Below, piece after piece: positions 24,985-30,947 of a stretch of 30,947 nt of DNA; within the stretch, counting starts at the first letter, position 1; every line of letters begins with the position of its first letter. The stretch covers positions 1 through 30,947 of the forward strand of contig CAVVIO010000042.1 in assembly GCA_963748095.1 (NCBI GenBank). Direction: 5' to 3'. Position numbers and translations under genes: made by a program. The notes below the pieces were generated by a model. It had not been told where the DNA came from. It was given only the letters and a program-made list of their open reading frames with translations, and did no database searches. This stretch comes from CAVVIO01 sp963748095. GTDB lineage: Bacteria > Bacteroidota > Bacteroidia > Bacteroidales > UBA10428.

Positions 24985-27900
24985 ATGAAAGAAAAATTTA
25001 AGGAGTTTAAGCCAACAAGCTGGGCGATCGACAACAGGACCAGTATATTTGCATTGGCCATCATGATAATTTTATTTGGGATGGTTAGTTACCACCGGAT
25101 TCCCAAGGAACAATTTCCCGAAATTGTAATTCCTACTATTGTAGTAAGTACAATATATCCGGGAACTTCGCCTGCAGATATGGAAAATCTTGTTACAAGG
25201 CCACTCGAAAAGAATTTTAAATCGATCAATGATGTAAAGACCATTACCAGTAATTCGGTTCAGGATTTTTCTTCTGTAGTCATCGAATTCAATACGGATA
25301 TTGATGTTACAGAAGCAAAACAAAGGGTAAAAGATGCGGTGGATAAAACAAAAAAAGATCTGCCAAATGACCTCCCCAATGATCCTACTGTTATGGAGGT
25401 GGATATTTCAGAAATCCCCATCATGTATTTGAATCTTTACGGGGATTATCCATTGGATAAACTGAAAAAATATGCCGACGATGTTCAGGACAGGATCGAA
25501 GCATTGAAAGAGATTACCCGGGTGGATATTGTGGGGGCGCTCGATCGTGAAATACAGGTGAACGTAGATATGTATAAGATGCAGGCGGCCAGTCTTACTT
25601 TTGATGATATCGACAGGGCCATCGCTTCAGAAAACGTTACCATTGCCGGGGGAACAATTGACCTCCAGGGTATGCGCAGGTCGATACGTGTAGTAGGGGA
25701 ATTTAAAAACCTGGAAGATCTGAAAAATATTGTTATTCATTCATCCAGTGGGGCAAGAATATATCTTAAAGACGTAGCGACTGTTAAAGACGGGTTCAAG
25801 GAAAAGGAAAGCTATGCACGATTAAACGGATCGAATGTAATAACACTGAATGTTATCAAAAAAAGCGGTCAGAACCTGCTTGATGCTTCCGATCAGATCA
25901 AACAGATACTGAAGGAGATGAAGGCCAGTTATTTTCCGAAAGATCTGCACGTGATGATCACGGGAGATATGTCGAAGTTTACCCGGAATACACTTTCCGA
26001 CCTGAACAATACGATCATAATAGGATTTATCCTGGTAACCGTGGTTCTGATGTTTTTCATGGGACTTACCAATGCTTTGTTTGTAGGGTTATCAGTACCT
26101 CTTTCGATGGCGCTGGCTTATATTATTTTACCGGGGATCGGATTTACCATGAATATGCTGGTAATGTTCTCATTCATTTTTGCGCTGGGGATTGTAGTGG
26201 ACGATGCCATTGTGGTAATTGAAAATACGCACCGTATTTTTAAGAAATCGAAAATGGATATAGTTACATCGGCGAAATTTGCAGCAGGTGAGGTGTTCCT
26301 TCCCATATTTTCCGGTACTCTTACCACGCTGGCACCTTTCTTTCCGCTTAGCTTTCTGGCCGGGAGTTACCGGTAAATTCATGCACTACATTCCGGTAAC
26401 GATTATAATTACACTTTTCATGTCGTTATTTGTGGCATATATCATCAATCCGGTATTTGCGGTTTCCTTTATGAAGCCGGACGATGAAGTGAATCCACTC
26501 AGCCGGAAGAAAATATTTACCCGGGCAGCATTGATTGCAGGCGTCGGGGCTGTTATCGATATTTTTGGACTGCCCCTACTGGGAAATATCATTATTTTTA
26601 TTGCCATATTCTTCATATTCCATAACTTGGTAGGATACAAGATCCTTCTGCGGTTTCAGCATGTAATTATACCGGGCACATTAAATGTGTATGAAAAAGC
26701 AGTCAGATGGGTATTAAACGGAAGACGACCCTATTATATGCTGGGAGGCCTTGTAATAATGTTCATTTTCACTTTTATGCTGATGGGCATTACAAAACCG
26801 AAGGTTGTATTTTTCCCGGATAATAAACCGAATAATATATATGCCTATATAAAGATGCCTGTAGGTACCGATGTCAAGGTTACCGATTCGGTTACACGCA
26901 TCGTGGAAAAAAGGATAATTAATGTTCTGGGGAAAGATAATCCCATTGTTGAGTCGGTTGTTTCAAATGTTGCCCTTGGCGTTTCCGAGTCGACATTCGA
27001 TTTTGGCGGTAATACGATAGCTAATAAGGGAAAAGTAAGTGTAAACTTTGTGGAATATTCGAAACGTAACGGAGAATCGACGACCAAATACATGGATAAA
27101 ATCCGGGAGGCTGTAAAAGACATACCCGGTACGGAGATTACGGTTGATAAAAACCGGATGGGACCGCCTACAGGAAAACCGGTGAATATTGAACTGAGCG
27201 CAGAAAACCTGGAAGAGTTAATTACCACATCTGACAAATTCATCGATTACCTGGATTCCATACAAATTGCCGGTGCCGAGGAGTTTAAAACCGATTTTGA
27301 ATCTACCAAGCCGGAAATTACCATTGATATCGACCGGGTAAGAGCTAACATGGAGGGAATAAGCACTGCCCAGATTGGTATGGCATTGCGAACGGCTGTA
27401 TACGGAAAAGAATCTTCGAAGTATCGTGAAGGAGAAGATCAGTATCCTATAGAAGTACGTTTCGAAAAACATGTCAGGGACAATATCGACCGGCTGATGA
27501 ACCTGAAGATTACATACAGGGATATGAATTCCGGGATATTGAGAAAGATACCTTTATCTTCCGTAGCCAAGATAAAATACCAGAATTCGTATGGGGGAAT
27601 CAGCAGGAAAAATCTGAAGCGGGTAATTACGGTTACATCAAATGTATTATCAGGATATACGGCAAATGAAATTGTGGATCAGGTAAGAACCGCTATTCCT
27701 GGTTTTGAAAAACCGGCAGATGTTAGTATAAAAATTACCGGGGAACAGGAAGATCAGAAGGAATCACAGCAGTTTCTCGGGACGGCCATGCTTATTGCCC
27801 TGTGTCTGATCTTGTTTATCCTTATAACACAGTTCAACTCGGTTTCAAAGCCGATAATTATACTTTCGGAAGTATTTTTTAGCGTAATTGGTGCATTATT

Positions 27901-28378
27901 AGGGTTTATCATTTTCGGGATGCCTATTTCCATTATTATGACAGGAATGGGTCTGGTGGCACTGGCCGGTATAGTAGTGCGTAACGGAATTCTTCTGGTT
28001 GAATTTACAGATGTACTGTTAGCTAAGGGAATGAAACCCCGGGAAGCTATTATTCAGGCAGGTAAAACCCGTATTACTCCGGTATTGCTTACGGCAACAT
28101 CTACTATTCTGGGACTGATTCCTTTGGCTATTGGATTTAATATCGATTTTGCATCCCTTTTCACACATTTTAATCCGCATATTTATTTTGGAGGTGACAA
28201 TGTAATGTTTTTTGGGGCTTTATCCTGGACGATCATTTTCGGACTAACATTTGCTACATTCCTCACCCTGATATTTGTACCGGTGATGTATTATATAATG
28301 TATGCAGGTAGTGTTAAATCCAGACAAAGAAAGGAAAGAAGAAAAAGAAAGAAAATAGATTTTGATAATTTGTATTAA
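24985..28378 (+). CDS. RND family efflux pump (HAE1/AcrB-like), interrupted by one frameshift
   Basis: About 1130 residues when joined, the normal size for an inner-membrane proton-driven exporter. The first frame (24985-about 26350) covers TM1 (21-38), the first periplasmic domain and TM2-5, including the proton-relay pair D406-D407 in GIVVDDAIVVIEN. It then ends early at a stop at 26374-26376. The second frame (about 26351-28378) carries on with FWPGVTGKFMHYIPVTIIIT through TM12 (FGALSWTIIFGLTFATFLTL). Removing the A at 26350 restores PFFPLAFWPGVTGKF, the family's usual reading, so a single extra base is the cause. The substrate may be drugs, bile-type detergents or metabolites; sequence alone does not say. 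Confidence 0.92.
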
Positions 28379-28380
28379 TT

Positions 28381-28410
28381 AAAAACCCCGGTATTTTACC
28401 GGGGTTTTTT
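28381..28410 (+). terminator. Strong intrinsic terminator after the RND gene
   Basis: A 13-bp perfect stem, AAAAACCCCGGTA with TACCGGGGTTTTT around a TTT loop, begins two bases after the RND stop. The A and T runs on both sides make it functional in either direction, so it may also stop transcripts arriving from the right. Confidence 0.9.
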
Positions 28411-28707
28411 ATTTTGTAGAGTATGTAAAATAAAAAGTCCCGCTTTTGCAGGACTTGCCCCGGAGATTTCTTTCCGGGTATATTTTGTTAAGAAAGAACA
28501 GTTGATTAAAATTCAAAGATGATGCCAAACTTAACTTTGTATTCCATTTTGCATTTCAATTTGTGCAAAATTTTCATAGTGAAAGATTGTTTGCTTATTT
28601 TATCAGCGTTTTGCAGGTCTGAAAAGGATTTCAGGTATTTCTAAATTGTGAATTTTTAACAATTATACTATTTCTGGCAATCTGTCCTGTGGAGATCTTT
28701 CTACTTT
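28411..28707. other. Intergenic region with two further stem-loops, otherwise featureless
   Basis: Two small inverted repeats follow the terminator: AAGTCC/GGACTT (28435-28456, loop of 10) and CCCGGA/TCCGGG (28459-28478, loop of 8). Both have GC-rich stems set in AT-rich surroundings. The remaining 230 bases to the end of the next (convergent) gene are AT-rich with no coding signal. Confidence 0.45.
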
Positions 28708-29898
28708 TCAGGGTGCTTTTTCATCATGTATTTGTTCCAGCAGACTGCATTTAAAGATCATTTGTTTACACCATTTCAGATCATCTGCCGAACCGGAGCC
28801 ATTTACAATAGCTTCTTCGTATTTCTTAAAAGCGCCTGAGGCATCTGTATATTCGGATAAACGTATATAAGTAAGTCCTAATTCGGCGTACAACTCGGGA
28901 AAACCAATGGTGTTTTTTTCCACCGCCTTTTGTAAAAACAGTAATGCTTCACGATTAGAATCCGGAGAATTGGAAATTTTACGATAAATCCTCGACATCA
29001 AAATATAATCTTCATCGGTTGCAATATTGTTTTCAGTGAGTTTTTTTAGCAAATTGAGTGCTTTCATATAATCCTGGCTGTAATATTCCTGCCAGGCCGT
29101 ATAACTGATGATCCCGGCTATTTGATTATAATAGGCTTCGGTTGAAAGAAAAAGTTCTTTGGAATTTTTACCGGTATCAAATTCTTTCTGAAAATTTTCA
29201 GCTATTTTGTTGAGTTGCTTATAAGTGCTGCCGGAACCTGTTGCCCCTAAGTTTTTTAAAATATTATCGGAAAAAGAATCTGCATTTTCATAATTCAGGT
29301 CAAACAGAATGTATCCAACGGCTTTTACCAGTATTTCCAACAGTTCACTTTCCGAGTCAGTATCCGCAATTAATTGAGAAGTAATTAAAATAGTACCATT
29401 TGCAAAAGGATAGTAAGCGGAAGTAGCATCATTCAGGATTTTCACGTTAAAGTATTTTTTTCCGTTTTTATTGAACTGTGGATAATGAACGCGCTGGAGA
29501 AGCTGTTGTAAATAATCTTCGATATAATAATCTTTGTAATATTTGTTGTCTGTTTCTAACCGGGAAAGATAATCTTTGGTTTGTCTTTCCATTCTGGACC
29601 TTATATTATGGGTAACAGAGGCGTTCTTGTTTCTATTTTTGCCAAATATAAACTGATATCTGTCCCAGAAACCGGTTTCGTCTGTTAACTGTATTTCATC
29701 CTGCGGGTACATATATTGATTTCTGTCAATGAAAAACAGTGAATTGTTTTTTTTGATTGCAGTACCGTAAAATATCAACGTATCACCGGATGAATAACCG
29801 TATTTGTTTCTTAGTAAAATTCCTTTCAGGTAATTAACCTGTGAATAATTATTCTGAAGGGTGCAGAACATAATTAAAAGGATCAGGATTTTTTTCAT
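28708..29898 (-). CDS. Secreted protein resembling an M48-type peptidase with a lost zinc motif, plus TPR-like helices
   Basis: 396 residues with a signal peptide (MKKILILLIMFCTLQNNYSQ). Residues 150-203 read FNVKILNDATSAYYPFANG, then TILITSQLIADTDSESELLEI, then LVKAVGYILFDL. This follows the course of M48 metallopeptidases (N-A-Y-A-x-P-N-G-x-I-x-V-T-x-G-L-L, then D/E-x-E-L-A-x-V-L-A-H-E-I-G-H). The HExxH positions are K192, A193, V194, G195, Y196 here, so zinc binding and catalysis should be lost. The C-terminal half (about 255-390) has TPR-like helix pairs (DYMKALNLLKKL, FPELYAELGLTYIRLSEYTDASGAFKKYEEA), as in periplasmic M48-TPR proteins. The function is unknown; a chaperone or adaptor role is conceivable. 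It is transcribed alone. The M48 relation is my inference. Confidence 0.65.
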   Translation of the reverse strand: MKKILILLIMFCTLQNNYSQVNYLKGILLRNKYGYSSGDTLIFYGTAIKKNNSLFFIDRNQYMYPQDEIQLTDETGFWDRYQFIFGKNRNKNASVTHNIRSRMERQTKDYLSRLETDNKYYKDYYIEDYLQQLLQRVHYPQFNKNGKKYFNVKILNDATSAYYPFANGTILITSQLIADTDSESELLEILVKAVGYILFDLNYENADSFSDNILKNLGATGSGSTYKQLNKIAENFQKEFDTGKNSKELFLSTEAYYNQIAGIISYTAWQEYYSQDYMKALNLLKKLTENNIATDEDYILMSRIYRKISNSPDSNREALLFLQKAVEKNTIGFPELYAELGLTYIRLSEYTDASGAFKKYEEAIVNGSGSADDLKWCKQMIFKCSLLEQIHDEKAP

Positions 29899-29939
29899 GG
29901 CATTTGGTTTTAATGTAAGATTGACAAATCTTATAATAT

Positions 29940-29947
29940 CAAAAATA
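29940..29947 (-). promoter_or_regulatory. -7 promoter element for the M48-like gene
   Basis: TATTTTTG on the minus strand matches TAnnTTTG and lies about 42 bases upstream of the start. ATTG occurs 18 bases further upstream, close to the usual -33 spacing. A 7-bp inverted repeat (TAAGATT/AATCTTA, 29916-29933) lies between this box and the gene. Confidence 0.45.
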
Positions 29948-30117
29948 ATGCCGTAGCCGAAGAATCAATCTTTCTGGAATTTAGTAAAATCAAAGGGTAA
30001 GAAATCCATTTATCTTAAAGATTCAAAGGGATAAAAAACGCGGAACATTCAACCAAAAGATGAAATAATTGTTATTCCAACAAGCAGATTAATATCAAAT
30101 TACAGGAAGAGTATAAG

Positions 30118-30486
30118 ATGGGGAAAAAAGTAGAATCGATGAATCATTTAATTATTCATGCCACTCACAGAAACGAAAGTTTTATTTCACAAGCAGTGGA
30201 TGTATTAAAGGAAACATTATTAGCCAGGGGAGAGAATGTACTGCTTAGGGATCTTTACAGTATTAATTTCGATCCCGTTTTAACAGTAACCGATTTTGAA
30301 TTGGCCAGGCACGGGAATACACCCGATGATATCAGGAAAGAACAGGAATATATTGCAGCAGCCGATATAGTATGGATTTTTTACCCGGTATGGTGGACCG
30401 GTATGCCGGCTATTCTGAAAGGATATTTCGACCGGGTATTTCTCAGCGGTTTTGCTTATAAGATGGCCGGAAATAATCCGTTAAGG
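30118..30486 (+). pseudogene. Flavodoxin-like NAD(P)H oxidoreductase, N-terminal part, cut at the right junction
   Basis: About 123 codons of an NAD(P)H dehydrogenase (quinone)-type flavoprotein. It shows the FMN-binding first loop (LIIHATHRNESFISQAVDVL), DIRKEQEYIAAADIVWIFYPVWW, and TGMPAILKGYFDRVFLSGFAYK, the family's active-site region. AGGAAGAG sits 8 bases before the first ATG and supports that start; the second Met (30139) is the alternative. Family members are about 180-250 residues, so the C-terminal third is missing. After NNPLR the frame runs on into unrelated GC-rich sequence to a stop at 30862. The resulting 248-residue open frame is therefore an artefact of the junction, not a fusion protein. 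Confidence 0.85.
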
Positions 30487-30492
30487 TACATC
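30484..30492. other. Chimeric junction: Bacteroidota DNA to GC-rich DinB-family gene
   Basis: Up to NNPLR (30486) the plus strand reads as a flavodoxin-like protein with Bacteroidota codon use. From YIADPDHTSPDWPRGYWP (30487 on) it reads as the middle of a DinB-family protein with high GC. The change takes place within a few bases, in mid-gene on both sides. No repeat or mobile-element end is visible. Confidence 0.8.
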
Positions 30493-30785
30493 GCCGATCC
30501 GGATCACACCTCGCCGGACTGGCCCCGCGGCTACTGGCCCGCGCAGGATGCAAAGACCGACCGTTCCGGCTGGAATCTCAGCATCGAACAGTACGATCTG
30601 ACCTCGAGGAGCTTATCTCGCTGGTACGGAACCCCAGGATCAACCTGCTCGCCCCCGTTGCCCACATGGGCGGACGAAGCGTGCTTCGATCAGCGTACCT
30701 GGTGGTGGACCACACCGCGTATCACCTTGGTGAGTTTGTCATGGCGCGGCAGATCATGGGCGCCTGGAAGTCGGAGCTGGACTGA
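30487..30785 (+). pseudogene. DinB-family protein, C-terminal part, frameshifted
   Basis: About 100 codons of a DinB/YfiT-type four-helix protein, a family of metal-binding, often thiol- or stress-linked proteins. The first frame gives DPDHTSPDWPRGYWP and TDRSGWNLSIEQY. Adding one C after the TAC near 30592 restores the frame: SDLEELISLVRNPRINLLAPV, AHMGGRSVLRSAY, VVDHTAYHLGEFVMARQ, IMGAWKSELD, stop at 30783-30785. The two histidines in DHTAYH match a typical metal site of the family. The N-terminus is missing because of the right junction. The gene belongs to the foreign GC-rich end. Confidence 0.75.
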
Positions 30786-30947
30786 CGCCGACGGTCATCG
30801 GCCCGCGGTCGGCCGCCAATTCGCGAGCCGACCGTCTGTCGCGCTTGACGGCTCCACCCCGTAGCCGTCTGCGGCGCCGCCTGGATGCTGCCGCCCGCCG
30901 GCCGGAATCGCGAAGTCGGTTGCCTTTTTGCGCCAGACCACGGATAT
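30786..30947. other. GC-rich tail, no gene recognised
   Basis: 162 GC-rich bases after the DinB-family stop. They show no convincing reading frame or motif on either strand that I can name. They belong to the foreign right-hand segment. Confidence 0.5.

Noticed and set aside
30118..30864. A 248-residue open frame that looks like a fusion of an NAD(P)H oxidoreductase with a second domain
   Set aside because: The second half starts as DinB and then leaves the DinB frame after one missing base. Base composition changes at the join. It is a product of the chimeric junction.
1..30947. CRISPR arrays, tRNA or rRNA genes, insertion sequences
   Set aside because: No spaced direct repeats, no cloverleaf-type sequence and no transposase or integrase motif were seen on either strand.

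Overview
The bulk of this window (about 1.81 to 30.49 kb) is an AT-rich segment from a member of the Bacteroidota. The evidence is a SusC/SusD pair, a Bacteroidetes-type ECF sigma factor with a FecR anti-sigma, many small secreted proteins and lipoproteins, and several TAnnTTTG promoter elements. The order within the phylum cannot be fixed from the sequence alone. Both ends are different: 1 to about 1805 and about 30490 to 30947 are GC-rich, carry Actinobacteria/Proteobacteria-type genes, and are cut in mid-gene against the Bacteroidota DNA. I read the window as a chimeric contig with foreign sequence at both ends.

Region 1 (1-1805, minus strand, GC-rich) has two tightly coupled FAD-binding flavoprotein genes, one of them a C-terminal fragment resembling 3-ketosteroid dehydrogenase. 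Region 2 (1808-14522, all minus strand) is a polysaccharide utilization locus. In transcription order it has an ECF sigma factor, a FecR-type anti-sigma, a SusC receptor with an STN signalling domain, a SusD lipoprotein, a GH88 unsaturated glucuronyl hydrolase, a DUF2264 protein, a GH2 enzyme with a glucuronidase-type NxK motif, and a second GH2 gene that is frameshifted and cut by the left junction. The enzymes point to a glucuronic-acid-containing polysaccharide that a lyase has already cleaved. A plus-oriented promoter element and terminator in the FecR-SusC gap suggest an antisense RNA against the susC leader.

Region 3 (14842-19834, plus strand) holds a small secreted protein, two paralogous secreted proteins each built only from two GH2-like sugar-binding jelly-roll domains with no catalytic domain, a terminator, then a histidine kinase and an OmpR-type response regulator. 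This is the least familiar part of the window and could be a glycan-binding and sensing module next to the utilization locus. Region 4 (19966-21063, minus) is a UDP-GlcNAc 2-epimerase.

Region 5 (21615-28378, plus) is a TetR-regulated tripartite efflux operon (TetR, TolC-like, membrane fusion lipoprotein, RND pump). The TolC gene is broken by two single-base shifts and the RND gene by one. Region 6 (28708-29898, minus) is a secreted protein that looks like an M48-type peptidase fold with its zinc motif lost, followed by TPR-like helices. Region 7 (30118 to about 30490, plus) is the start of a flavodoxin-like NAD(P)H oxidoreductase, which then runs into a GC-rich DinB-family fragment.

No tRNA, rRNA, CRISPR array, insertion sequence or phage gene was seen.
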